This document shows, one piece after another, positions 8,306 to 16,418 of a DNA stretch of 64,000 nucleotides. The translations under genes and the position numbers were made by a program. This stretch comes from Pandoraea horticolens (GTDB lineage: Bacteria > Pseudomonadota > Gammaproteobacteria > Burkholderiales > Burkholderiaceae): the NCBI RefSeq assembly GCF_902459555.1, contig NZ_CABPSM010000012.1, positions 124,001 through 188,000 on the forward strand, in the 5' to 3' direction. Position 1 is the stretch's first letter. Every line of letters starts with the position of its first letter. Below the pieces are notes generated by a model, which ran no database searches, was not told the origin of the DNA, and saw only the letters and a list, made by a program, of their open reading frames with translations.

Positions 8306-9946
8306 TCAGGCAGCTTCGGCGCACCCGGCGCCATCGGGCAGACCGAAGTCCGCCGGGAAATGTTCGAGCGCGGAGCGCACCGGATACGGCGTCATGCCGC
8401 CCATCGCGCACAGCGAGCCCGCCACCATGGTGTCGCAGAGATCGTGCAGCAATCGCACCTGCCGCACGGACGCATCCCCATGCCGGATACGCTCGATCAC
8501 TTCGACACCACGCGTCGATCCGATACGGCACGGTGTGCATTTGCCGCATGACTCGTGTGCGCAGAACTGCATCGCGTAGCTCGCCAGCGCCGCCAGGTCT
8601 GCGGTGTCGTCATGAACGACCACACCACCGTGGCCGACGACTGCGCCCAGTGCGGCATAGGCCTCGTAATCCATCGGCACGTCCCACTGTGCGCTCGGCA
8701 GATAGGCTCCCAGCGGGCCACCGACCTGAATGGCCTTGGCGGAACGCCCACTCGCCGTGCCCCCGCCAAAATCGTCGAGCAGTGTGCGCAACGTCACGCC
8801 GAACGCCAGTTCCACGAGTCCGCCGCGACGGATGTTGCCCGCGAGCTGCACCGGCAACGTGCCTTGCGAGCGACCCATGCCGAACTCGCGATAGACCACA
8901 GCGCCGTGCGCGAAGATGAACGGCACGCTCGCCAGCGTAATGACGTTGTTGATGAGTGTCGGCTGCCCGAAGAGCCCGGCAAGCGCCGGGATCGGCGGCT
9001 TCGCCCGCACTACGCCGCGCTTGCCCTCGAGGCTTTCGAGCAACGCCGTCTCCTCGCCGCAAATGTAGGCCCCGGCTGCCTTGGCGACACGCAACTCGCA
9101 TGCTCGTCCGGAACCCAGCACATCCGTGCCAAGCCAGCCTTCCCGGCGCGCCACCGCAATGGCGGCCTCGAGCGTCGCGATGGCGTGGGGGTATTCGCTA
9201 CGCACGTAGACGATGCCCTCGCTCGCCCCTACGGACAATGCGGCGATGAGCATCCCCTCGATGAGCACAAAGGGATCGCTCTCCATGATGAGCCGGTCGG
9301 CAAACGTGCCCGAGTCGCCTTCGTCGGCGTTGCAGACGACGTATTTGCGCGCCGACTGGGCACGGCTGACGGTACGCCACTTGATGCCTGCCGGAAAAGC
9401 CGCGCCGCCACGACCGCGCAGTCCCGAGTCGAGTACTGTCTGACACGCGGCCTCGGCGTCCAGCGCCAGGCAGGCGCGCAGGCCTGCCAGACCGCCGTGC
9501 GCCTCGTAGTCCGCCGGATCGAGCGGATCGGTCACGCCCACGCGTGCGAACGTCAGGCGCTGCTGGCGCGCAAGATACGGAATCGTATCCACCAACCCGA
9601 CACAGGAGGGCATTGGCGCCTCCCAACTGCCGTCGGGGTTTTCGGTCGAAGGTTCTCGCCCGGCGTCTTGCGTGGCGCACGCAGGCCACCCGCCATCGAA
9701 CAGCGCGGCGACCTGCGCCGCCTGCACGTTGCTATACCCCACGCGCCCGGCCGGTGTCGCCACTTCGACGAGCGGCTCGAGCCAGAACAACCCGCGCGAG
9801 CCGTTGCGAACGATCTCAACGGCAACGCCTCGCCGGACGGCTTCCGTCGCCACGGCAGCCGCCAGCCGATCCGCGCCTAACGCGAGCGCAGCGGAATCGC
9901 GCGGGATGAAAATGCGATACGGGGCACACTTCGAAGACTCAGACAT
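8306..9946 (-). CDS. fdsB: NAD-dependent formate dehydrogenase beta (NAD/FMN) subunit
   Basis: 546 residues. Diaphorase subunit, homologous to NuoF with an N-terminal thioredoxin-like region (about 1-120), passing electrons from FdsA to NAD+. Seen: the NADH-binding glycine loop RGRGGAAFPAG (about 178-187), the FMN region NADEGDSGTFADR, YICGEETALLES, and a C-terminal [4Fe-4S] site with Cys467, Cys470, Cys473 and Cys513. Its start overlaps the fdsG stop by eight bases, indicating translational coupling. The C-terminal Cys in GAGCAEAA is not part of a known motif. Confidence 0.95.
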   Translation of the reverse strand: MSESSKCAPYRIFIPRDSAALALGADRLAAAVATEAVRRGVAVEIVRNGSRGLFWLEPLVEVATPAGRVGYSNVQAAQVAALFDGGWPACATQDAGREPSTENPDGSWEAPMPSCVGLVDTIPYLARQQRLTFARVGVTDPLDPADYEAHGGLAGLRACLALDAEAACQTVLDSGLRGRGGAAFPAGIKWRTVSRAQSARKYVVCNADEGDSGTFADRLIMESDPFVLIEGMLIAALSVGASEGIVYVRSEYPHAIATLEAAIAVARREGWLGTDVLGSGRACELRVAKAAGAYICGEETALLESLEGKRGVVRAKPPIPALAGLFGQPTLINNVITLASVPFIFAHGAVVYREFGMGRSQGTLPVQLAGNIRRGGLVELAFGVTLRTLLDDFGGGTASGRSAKAIQVGGPLGAYLPSAQWDVPMDYEAYAALGAVVGHGGVVVHDDTADLAALASYAMQFCAHESCGKCTPCRIGSTRGVEVIERIRHGDASVRQVRLLHDLCDTMVAGSLCAMGGMTPYPVRSALEHFPADFGLPDGAGCAEAA

Positions 9947-10421
9947 GACGGCCCTCCTTGCGCTCCGGCACTAACGCCAGCAAAGCGTCGAACCGTGCCG
10001 GACTCACACGCGCATGCAGATCGCCGTTGATCGTCACCGCCGGAGACAACGCACATTGGCCGAGGCAATACACCGACTCGACGCCAATACCGTGACATGG
10101 CTCACCATCGATACGCGCTCCCGTGCACGCCTCGGCATGGGCGACGAGCGCTTCGCCACCGCGGCTGCGGCACGCTTCCGCACGGCAAATCTGCACCACG
10201 GTGCGCGGCGGCGGCGCACTGCGGAAGTGGTGATAGAAGGTGATGACGCCGTGGACTTCGGCGCGGGAAAGATTCAGGGCGTCGGCGATCGCCGGCACGT
10301 GCGCCGGGTCGACGTAGCCGTCGCGGTCCTGCAAAGCATGCAGCAGCGGCAACAACTCGTGTGCATGGCCGGCGTGGCGAGCCAGCAACGGCACAAGCGC
10401 TGCATGAGGTGTGGGCACCAT
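9939..10421 (-). CDS. fdsG: NAD-dependent formate dehydrogenase gamma subunit
   Basis: 160 residues from the ATG at 10421, chosen because AGGAGA lies about nine bases upstream and the length fits FdsG/NuoE. A longer frame to 10481 runs across a TATGCA-type inverted repeat and is unlikely to be coding. Thioredoxin-like [2Fe-2S] protein: ligands are Cys79, Cys84, Cys119 and Cys123, with extra cysteines at 99 and 109. It transfers electrons within the FdsGB diaphorase module. First gene of the fds operon. Confidence 0.93.
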   Translation of the reverse strand: MVPTPHAALVPLLARHAGHAHELLPLLHALQDRDGYVDPAHVPAIADALNLSRAEVHGVITFYHHFRSAPPPRTVVQICRAEACRSRGGEALVAHAEACTGARIDGEPCHGIGVESVYCLGQCALSPAVTINGDLHARVSPARFDALLALVPERKEGRHV

Positions 10422-10451
10422 CTCGAATGTCTCCTGAGGCAAAACGGCGTT

Positions 10452-10475
10452 CCATATGTTCTTTCTTGCATATGG
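10452..10475. promoter_or_regulatory. Inverted repeat upstream of fdsG (candidate operator)
   Basis: CCATATG and CATATGG arms separated by ten bases, 31 bp upstream of the fdsG ATG. On the fds strand one arm reads TATGCAA, a core shared with the other TATGCA sites around the regulator and the fdhF-like gene. The position fits an operator overlapping the promoter or the start of the leader. Confidence 0.45.
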
Positions 10476-10645
10476 TGACAACGCGTTTCTGGGGGCTCGG
10501 TATCTAGGACATTAGTGCAAATGCCCCGCGCCAACAAGCCTCGTGGAAACACCGATGGTTCAGTTTTGCGCTATTCGCTGCACGGCAACATGCCGCTCGG
10601 CCAAGAGCCGCGCCGGCCGGACGTCTGCCGCCGTCGCTCGTCGCG

Positions 10646-10677
10646 CATTAAATATGCAAATAAATGCATATAAATTA
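10646..10677. promoter_or_regulatory. AT-rich TATGCA site between regulator and fdsG
   Basis: AT-rich island in GC-rich DNA with two overlapping copies of the core (TATGCAA and ATGCAT). It overlaps the stop codon of the ModE-like regulator and lies about 230 bp upstream of fdsG. A distal activator site or promoter is possible; no clear -35/-10 pair was found. Confidence 0.35.
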
Positions 10678-11748
10678 CCCCAACGAAGGAAACGCCTCGG
10701 CGAGCGGCGTGACACGCCCCGTTGCCGCCTCGCTGTAGCCGGGAATGGCATGAACCGTCTGCCGGTACTCCCCGCTTTGCAGAATCTCCAGCAGTCCTTG
10801 CAGATGCGGAGAATCGCTACCGCTTTCCGGGAACATCAGGCAGTAGCGTTCGGTCAGGATCGGGAGGAAGTCGAGCCCGAACTGACTCGCTGCGGCTTCG
10901 ATGGCCAGCCCCGCGTCGGCACGCCCGCTTGCGATATAGGCGGCCACGGCGGCGTGAGTGAACTCGATGTTCTCTGCCCCCGCGATGGCGGAAGGATCGA
11001 TGCCTTCACGCGCGAGCAGGAGATCGAAGATGATGCGCGTGCCCGACCCGCGCTCCCGGTTGGCGAACCGCGCGCCGGTTCGAGGCAAGTCGGCCAGTGA
11101 GTGAATGCCGAGCGGGTTGCCTCGCGCGACGATCAGCCCGAGGCGGCGAGACGCCACATCGGCCACCCGGTACGATTTGCCCTTGAGCAACGGACCGTAG
11201 TGCTCAAGCACAGGCTCCGCGAGCGCGCCGATCGGCACATGAAAGCTCGCGACCTCGCATTCGTGTTTCGTCAGCGCGGCAATGGCTTCGATACTACCGC
11301 GATAGCTCACGTCGATAGGCAGGCCGGCGCGCCCCGCGAAATCGACCAGCGCGGCGACAGCCAATCCGTGGCTCGCGAAAAGCCGGAGTTGATCGCTCTC
11401 CTGCAACAGCAGATCGTCAAGCTCGGTCTGCAACTCCGACGCCATTGTCTCCAGCAGCGGCCCCAGCCGTGCCTGCAAACGCTTTTGCCCCCACAGAAGC
11501 CGTTGCGCGAGCGGTGTCAACACCGCGCCACGTCCACGTGCCATGCTCAACAGCGGTGCCCCCATGAGCGACTCGACTTCCTTCACGTGGCCCCAAGCCC
11601 CTCGGTACGACTGCCCAAGCACTTGACTGGCCGCCTGCAAGTTGCCATGCGCCTGCACTTCCGTGAGCAGCGACAACACCTTGTCGAGCGGGAAATCGTT
11701 GCCGTCACGGCGGAAACGGAGTTGCGGGGCAATGGAGATTTGCTTCAT
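10675..11748 (-). CDS. ModE-like HTH regulator with periplasmic-binding-protein-like domain, probable fds regulator
   Basis: 357 residues. The N-terminal 90 or so residues form a ModE/LysR-type winged helix (AASQVLGQSYRGAWGHVKEVESL, then LTPLAQRLL). Residues from about 120 resemble a solute-binding fold (RERGSGTRIIFDLLL, AGLAIEAAASQFGLDFLPI), as in one-component regulators that sense small anions. Gene order next to the fds operon matches the regulator called fdsR in other Burkholderiales, so control of formate dehydrogenase by formate or molybdate is likely but inferred. It is transcribed toward fdsG and divergent from the fdhF-like gene. Confidence 0.8.
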   Translation of the reverse strand: MKQISIAPQLRFRRDGNDFPLDKVLSLLTEVQAHGNLQAASQVLGQSYRGAWGHVKEVESLMGAPLLSMARGRGAVLTPLAQRLLWGQKRLQARLGPLLETMASELQTELDDLLLQESDQLRLFASHGLAVAALVDFAGRAGLPIDVSYRGSIEAIAALTKHECEVASFHVPIGALAEPVLEHYGPLLKGKSYRVADVASRRLGLIVARGNPLGIHSLADLPRTGARFANRERGSGTRIIFDLLLAREGIDPSAIAGAENIEFTHAAVAAYIASGRADAGLAIEAAASQFGLDFLPILTERYCLMFPESGSDSPHLQGLLEILQSGEYRQTVHAIPGYSEAATGRVTPLAEAFPSLG

Positions 11749-11770
11749 TGGCTCACCTTTATGCTATTAA

Positions 11771-11792
11771 TTGCATAAATCAATTTATGCAA
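11771..11792. promoter_or_regulatory. Perfect palindromic operator between regulator and fdhF-like gene
   Basis: TTGCATAAAT-CA-ATTTATGCAA: ten-base arms, exact reverse complements, two-base spacer. It lies 23 bp upstream of the regulator start and in the shared region with the divergent fdhF-like gene. Dimeric regulator binding, probably autoregulation by the ModE-like protein, is the simplest reading. Confidence 0.6.
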
Positions 11793-11877
11793 AATCCTGA
11801 TAAGATTTCTTAAAATGCCGAGTTAACAAGGAATTTTGCATCGACATTCATACAGAATCACCGTTGCGAAGCGATGT

Positions 11878-11892
11878 AATTATGCATTAATT
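11878..11892. promoter_or_regulatory. Second TATGCA site in the divergent region
   Basis: Near-palindromic AATTATGCATTAATT about 90 bp upstream of the fdhF-like start codon, sharing the TATGCA core of the palindrome at 11771-11792. It may be a second operator or the -10 region of the fdhF-like gene. Confidence 0.4.
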
Positions 11893-11982
11893 TGCCTATT
11901 TGACGTTAACGTTTGTCCCTGGCCGAGGCGTTCCCCCCAATGTCGACGCGCCGTGCCAGTCACCCTTGCCCGAACCCGCGTC

Positions 11983-14298
11983 ATGTCTGCCCCGAAAATT
12001 GCTCCGTACGATCGTCCCGCAGGTGGTTGGGGCGCGCTTAAGAACGTCGCCATCCAACTCGTCACTCAAGGCATTCCCCTCAAGGGCGCACGCACGCTGC
12101 TTAGCGCGAACCAGCCCAGCGGCTTCGACTGTCCGGGCTGCGCGTGGCCGGACCGCGAGCACGCCTCGACGTTCGAGTTCTGTGAAAACGGGGTCAAGGC
12201 GGTGGCCGCCGAGGCTACCAAGCGACGTGTCACGCCCGCGTTTTTTGCCGAGCATAGCGTGACCGGCCTGCTCACCCTCGACGATTACACACTCGAAGGC
12301 TATGGCCGCCTCACGCATCCCATGCGTTACGACGCCGCTACGGACCACTACATGCCCATCGCGTGGGACGATGCCTTCGCACTGATCGGCGAACACCTGC
12401 GCGCCCTGCCCGACGCCGATCAGGCAGCGTTCTATACCTCCGGGCGCACGAGCAACGAAGCCGCGTTTCTCTATCAACTCTTCGTTCGCCAGTACGGCAC
12501 GAACAATTTCCCCGATTGCTCGAACATGTGTCACGAGCCAACGAGCGTAGGCTTGCCTCCGGTCGTGGGACTGGGCAAGGGTACGGTCACGCTCGAAGAC
12601 TTCGAACTGGCCGACACGCTGCTGCTGTTCGGCCAGAACCCCGGCACCAATCACCCGCGAATGCTTGGTGAACTGCGCGAGGCCGCCCGGCGCGGCGCCA
12701 CCATCGTGTCGGTCAATCTGCTGCACGAACGCGGGCTGGAACGTTTCGTCGACCCGCAAAGTCCTGCCGAGATGCTGAGCATGGGAGGCACCGCGATCAG
12801 CGGCCATTACGTCACACCCGCGAGCGGCGGCGATTTTGCGTTCGTGAAAGGCGTCATCAAGCATGTGCTGGAGCGTGACAGCGAAGCACGCGCGATTGGC
12901 GAGCCTCCCTTGCTCGACGATGCCTTCATCGCTGAACACACACATGGCTTCGAGAATTTCGCGGCCGACGTGCAAGCCGAGCGTTGGGACGATCTTGAGC
13001 GCGCGTCCGGCGTGTCGCAAGCGCAGATGTGCCAGATTGCCGACGTCTATCTACGTGGCGAGCGCGTTATCGCGACGTGGGGCATGGGCATCACCCAGCA
13101 CAAGCAAGCTGTGGCGACGATTCAGATGATCGTCAACCTGATGCTCCTGCGCGGCAACATCGGGCGCCCGGGCGCGGGCCTGTGCCCCGTGCGCGGTCAC
13201 AGCAATGTGCAAGGCGACCGCACCGTCGGCATCAATGAAAAGCCGTCGGCCGCATTCCTCGACCGGCTCGGCAAGGTGTTCGATTTCGCGCCGCCGCAAC
13301 GCGAAGGGCTCGGTGTCGTCGACACGATCTCGGCCATGCTCGACGGACGCATCAAGGTTTTCATCGGCATGGGCGGCAACTTCGCGATGGCTACGCCCGA
13401 CACGCCGCGCACCTGGGAGGGCCTGCGCCAGTGCGACCTGACCGTGCATGTGGCAACCAAGCTCAACCGCAGCCATCTCGTTCATGGCCGCGACGCACTG
13501 ATTCTGCCGTGCCTGGGCCGCACCGAAGTCGACATGCAGAACGGCACCGTGCAAGGCGTGACGGTCGAAGATTCGATGAGCATGGTGCACCTGTCGTATG
13601 GCATCAACGCTCCGGCGTCGGAGCATCTGCGCTCGGAGCCGGCCATCGTGGCGGGGATGGCGCAGGCAACGATGGGCCGAGCCCTCGCCGGCCATGACGA
13701 CTGGCACTGGTACGTGCAAGACTACGATCGCATTCGCGACGCCATCGCAGCGACCTTCGACGACTTCGCGGATTTCAATCGTCGCGTGCGGCATCCGGGC
13801 GGATTCCGGCTGGCCGTACCGCCTTCGGAACGTCGGTGGCTGACCGCCAACGCACGCGCCAACTTCACCACACATGCGCTGCCGCACGAGTTGCCGATCG
13901 ACGTGGCCCGCCGTCAAGCGGGCGAGCGCGGCGCCGACGTGCTGCAACTCGCGACGATTCGTTCGCACGATCAATACAACACGACGATTTACGGCCTGAA
14001 CGACCGGTATCGCGGTGTGTTCGGACAACGCCGCGTGGTCTTCGCGAACATCGAGGACCTGGATGCCCGAGGCTTGCGCGCAGGCGAACGCGTCGACGTC
14101 GTAGGCGTCTGGAATGATGGCATTGCGCGGCGTGCCGACGACTTCCTGCTCGTCGCCTACGACATTCCGCGCGGCTGTATCGCGGCCTACTACCCCGAGA
14201 CCAATGGACTGGTGCCGCTCGATGCCGTCGCCGACGGCGCAGGCACCCCCACGTCGAAGTCGATTCCGGTGCTGCTGGAGCGCCGTCATGGTGGATGA
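11983..14298 (+). CDS. FdhF/YdeP-type molybdopterin oxidoreductase (formate dehydrogenase-like)
   Basis: 771 residues from the ATG at 11983 (MSAPKIAPYDRPAGGWGALK); frames upstream look non-coding. Large molybdopterin-binding protein of the FdhF/YdeP/CbbB type: DCPGCAWPD near the N-terminus, the active-site region CSNMCHEPTS, RPGAGLCPVRGHSNVQGDRT for cofactor binding, and a C-terminal cofactor domain with IRSHDQYNTTIYGLNDRYRG. Unlike FdsA it has no ferredoxin-like cysteine clusters. The electron acceptor is unknown. It is co-transcribed with the small HTH gene that overlaps its end by 11 bases, and is divergent from the ModE-like regulator. Confidence 0.85.
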   Translation: MSAPKIAPYDRPAGGWGALKNVAIQLVTQGIPLKGARTLLSANQPSGFDCPGCAWPDREHASTFEFCENGVKAVAAEATKRRVTPAFFAEHSVTGLLTLDDYTLEGYGRLTHPMRYDAATDHYMPIAWDDAFALIGEHLRALPDADQAAFYTSGRTSNEAAFLYQLFVRQYGTNNFPDCSNMCHEPTSVGLPPVVGLGKGTVTLEDFELADTLLLFGQNPGTNHPRMLGELREAARRGATIVSVNLLHERGLERFVDPQSPAEMLSMGGTAISGHYVTPASGGDFAFVKGVIKHVLERDSEARAIGEPPLLDDAFIAEHTHGFENFAADVQAERWDDLERASGVSQAQMCQIADVYLRGERVIATWGMGITQHKQAVATIQMIVNLMLLRGNIGRPGAGLCPVRGHSNVQGDRTVGINEKPSAAFLDRLGKVFDFAPPQREGLGVVDTISAMLDGRIKVFIGMGGNFAMATPDTPRTWEGLRQCDLTVHVATKLNRSHLVHGRDALILPCLGRTEVDMQNGTVQGVTVEDSMSMVHLSYGINAPASEHLRSEPAIVAGMAQATMGRALAGHDDWHWYVQDYDRIRDAIAATFDDFADFNRRVRHPGGFRLAVPPSERRWLTANARANFTTHALPHELPIDVARRQAGERGADVLQLATIRSHDQYNTTIYGLNDRYRGVFGQRRVVFANIEDLDARGLRAGERVDVVGVWNDGIARRADDFLLVAYDIPRGCIAAYYPETNGLVPLDAVADGAGTPTSKSIPVLLERRHGG

Positions 14299-14602
14299 GG
14301 CCGCCGGCGTCGACGCCAGCCTCGCGCAGGCCGAGCAGGATCTGGCGCGCCTGCTCGCGACGTTGGCCGACGGCCGCCGCGAAAGCCGCGAATGCCGCGA
14401 ATGCCGCGAAGGCCGCGAAGGCCGCGAATCGCTGTCACTGGCACGCCTTGCGAAGCGCAGCGCGTTGCCCATGAGCACGCTGCTGCGTTATCTCGGTGTG
14501 CTCACCAGCGCCGGCTGGGTCTCGCTCGAAGACGGCGAGCGGGGACTGCGGCTTGTGCGCCTCACTGACGCCGGCATCGCACAATGCGACAGCCTGAGGT
14601 GA
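14288..14602 (+). CDS. Small winged-helix (ArsR/MarR-like) protein with Arg-Glu-x repeat
   Basis: 104 residues, overlapping the fdhF-like gene by 11 bases. The C-terminal two thirds form a probable winged helix (LARLAKRSALPMSTLLRYLGVLTSAGWV, then a wing and LTDAGIAQC). Similar small HTH proteins accompany fdhF-like genes in other Burkholderiales, so a regulatory role for the pair is plausible. Residues 31-48 are six Arg-Glu-x triplets encoded by a 9-bp tandem repeat, a likely variable linker. Confidence 0.7.
   Translation: MVDEAAGVDASLAQAEQDLARLLATLADGRRESRECRECREGREGRESLSLARLAKRSALPMSTLLRYLGVLTSAGWVSLEDGERGLRLVRLTDAGIAQCDSLR
14376..14429 (+). repeat. 9-bp tandem repeat, six copies, in coding sequence
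   Basis: Six consecutive units GCCGCGAAN (N = A, T, T, G, G, T), 54 bp in all, in frame inside the small HTH gene. Copy changes would keep frame and lengthen or shorten an Arg-Glu-x segment. Confidence 0.9.
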
Positions 14603-14754
14603 GCCGCCGGAAAGGCTGCAGAAGTCAGGCGCTGCAACACGACTGACATATTTCCATCCCGAGACGCGACGTACACTCGTCGCCACCGTGCCTGGCCATA
14701 CCCTATTTGCGTATGCTGACGTCCAGCGCACGGCCCTAACGTCACGGAGACCCC

Positions 14755-15837
14755 ATGGAGAATGTCGTAGCGCGTCCGGCAGGGATCGACACCGCCACGT
14801 CCGCCGCTGTTTCTGTTGCTCCTGAATCACTTGAACTTCCCCTCTTCCTTGCCACTGAGACGATTGCGTCTCCCGCCTTGTGGCGTCATGCCCGCCCGTC
14901 GAGATGGAATCCATGGCTCATCGGCCTGACAGCGCTCACCGGACTCTGGCAATGGCTGGGACTGGGCTGGGCGCTGCGCCATTTGGGAGAGATCGCCGCA
15001 TGGTCGCTGGTTCCCGTGCTGCTGCTCACCCCCATGCACTGGGGCCTGATTCACGAGTCGATCCACGGCCAGTTGCGCCTGAAGGCGCGCGCTAACGAGC
15101 GCACCGGCCGCGCGCTCTCCGCGCTGCTCGGGTTGCCGTTCGAGATCATGCGCTTCGGGCATCTGATGCATCATCGCTTCACGCGTCAGCCCTTCGACCG
15201 CCCGGATATTTCAACGCTGCCCGACACCGCGCCGCTGCCCCTTCGCGCGCAAAAGTGGCTCGGCTATCAGTCGCGGCTATTGGGGGGAATGTGGCTCGCA
15301 GAAGTCTTTGCCCCCGTCATCGCGTGGCTGCCCGTGCGGCGTTTGCCCGCACTCGCCATGAGCGCCCTCGGCGGCCATCCGGAAGATCAAGACGTGCGCC
15401 GCCGCGTCATCATGTTTGCCTCCGATCCGGTCCGTCGCCGTCGCATTCGACGCGACTTTCTTGTCCTGCTCGTCGCGCTGACGGTGGCCCTATGGGCATA
15501 CGGACCCTGGTGGCCTGTGTTTCTGGCAACGTTTGCCGCGCGCGGCGTCTGGTTGTCGATCGCAGACAACTTGCCGCACTACGGTGTGGCGATGGACGAG
15601 CCGGCGCGCGCGCGCAACTTCCGGGCCCCCATGTCGGGCCGCGCGCTGCTGCTAAACCAGCATCTGCATCGCGTGCATCACCAATACCCGACCGCACCCT
15701 GGCACTTGCTGCCGGGAATCGATGCCGCCCAACCAACCGGCGGGCCTGTGATTGCGTACTGGCGTGCCGTCTTTCGTCAATTTGCGGGGCCGCTACCGGC
15801 CAGCGCGCTTGCCGCAGGCGCAGCAGACACACCTTGA
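14755..15837 (+). CDS. Membrane fatty acid desaturase
   Basis: 360 residues with several membrane segments (about 53-75, 82-98, 183-200, 235-262). The three His boxes for the di-iron centre are present: HESIH (100-104), HLMHH (136-140) and HRVHH (305-309). It likely introduces a double bond into acyl lipids or a related hydrophobic substrate at the inner membrane; specificity is not readable. Transcribed alone, 152 bp after the HTH gene. The 60 residues before the first helix are hydrophilic, as in many family members. Confidence 0.88.
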   Translation: MENVVARPAGIDTATSAAVSVAPESLELPLFLATETIASPALWRHARPSRWNPWLIGLTALTGLWQWLGLGWALRHLGEIAAWSLVPVLLLTPMHWGLIHESIHGQLRLKARANERTGRALSALLGLPFEIMRFGHLMHHRFTRQPFDRPDISTLPDTAPLPLRAQKWLGYQSRLLGGMWLAEVFAPVIAWLPVRRLPALAMSALGGHPEDQDVRRRVIMFASDPVRRRRIRRDFLVLLVALTVALWAYGPWWPVFLATFAARGVWLSIADNLPHYGVAMDEPARARNFRAPMSGRALLLNQHLHRVHHQYPTAPWHLLPGIDAAQPTGGPVIAYWRAVFRQFAGPLPASALAAGAADTP

Positions 15838-15955
15838 GCCCAGGCACCTCGCCCACACACCGCCAATACCCTCCCGCCAGACAATGGCGCGCTACGCGCC
15901 GTTGTCTCTTTACCACGTAACACGCCAACGCCCAACGCCGTCAATTCAGATCATT

Positions 15956-15983
15956 TTGGGATTTTTCCTAATCATGATATAAA
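15956..15983 (+). promoter_or_regulatory. Probable promoter of the iron-uptake leader
   Basis: TTGGGA and TATAAA hexamers separated by 16 bp (15956-15961 and 15978-15983). Transcription would begin near 15990, inside the adjacent Fur-box-like sequence. Confidence 0.4.
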
Positions 15984-16000
15984 TGCGAATCGTTTTCGTT
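15982..16000. promoter_or_regulatory. Fur-box-like operator
   Basis: The 19-mer AATGCGAATCGTTTTCGTT matches AATGAGAATCATTCTCATT, a form of the Fur consensus, at 15 of 19 positions. It overlaps the -10 and presumed start, ideal for Fur repression when iron is plentiful. It lies within a wider inverted repeat, ATGCGAA (15983-15989) and TTCGCAT (16005-16011). Confidence 0.6.
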
Positions 16001-16105
16001 AACGTTCGCATCTTCACGCAAATAAGTGAGGTGACCGAAACGTCCTACGGGAACCGTTCGTGGATTTGCTTCGCCAGCCACGTCGCCGCCAAGGGCGGCG
16101 TTTTT
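15990..16105 (+). ncRNA. Candidate Fur-regulated small RNA or attenuated leader
   Basis: Predicted about 115-base transcript between the Fur-box promoter and an intrinsic terminator. It can fold: GCAAAT (16018-16023) pairs with ATTTGC (16064-16069) around an inner hairpin ACGG-GAA-CCGT (16047-16057), followed by the terminator stem. No small reading frame with a good start was seen. It could be a free iron-responsive sRNA or a leader that limits read-through into the siderophore-receptor operon; this is an inference from layout. Confidence 0.35.
16084..16105 (+). terminator. Intrinsic terminator upstream of the iron-uptake operon
   Basis: CGCCGCC / GGCGGCG stem (7 bp), loop AAG, then TTTTT at 16101-16105. 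It stands 34 bp upstream of the first operon gene, between the Fur-box promoter and the coding sequence, an unusual position. Confidence 0.7.
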
Positions 16106-16139
16106 GCTTGCTGAGCCTGACTATTTTTGATCCCCAAGC

Positions 16140-16418
16140 ATGTTGATTGCATTGGCCATTGCACTGGCATGGCTGGCAGGTGGTGCCAGCTATCTCACTT
16201 CGGAACACCAGCGCTTGCGAGTGCGGCGTCTGCCGGCACAACCCGCGCGAGGGCTGTCGATCGCCGCAGCCATCGCGTGCCTCGTGTGCTGGTGGCTGGC
16301 CGCCGGTCCGTCGGCGGGCATCGCAGCGGCTTTCATGTCGCTTTGCTTCGGCCTGCTCTTCTGGCCGTACGCGGCTGGCGGCTGGCACTGGCTGCGCGGA
16401 GACGCCCATGTGGAGTAG
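16140..16418 (+). CDS. Small membrane protein of iron-uptake operon (DUF3325-like)
   Basis: 92 residues with three predicted membrane helices (about 1-17, 38-56, 60-76). Size, hydrophobicity and position fit the DUF3325-type proteins that accompany PepSY and TonB-dependent receptor genes in Gram-negative iron-uptake operons; the family match is tentative. No good ribosome binding site precedes the ATG. It overlaps the next gene by 11 bases. Confidence 0.6.
   Translation: MLIALAIALAWLAGGASYLTSEHQRLRVRRLPAQPARGLSIAAAIACLVCWWLAAGPSAGIAAAFMSLCFGLLFWPYAAGGWHWLRGDAHVE

Noticed and set aside
10422-10481. Longer fdsG start at 10481
   Set aside because: Would read through an inverted repeat and add 20 residues not seen in FdsG; the ATG at 10421 has a good ribosome site.
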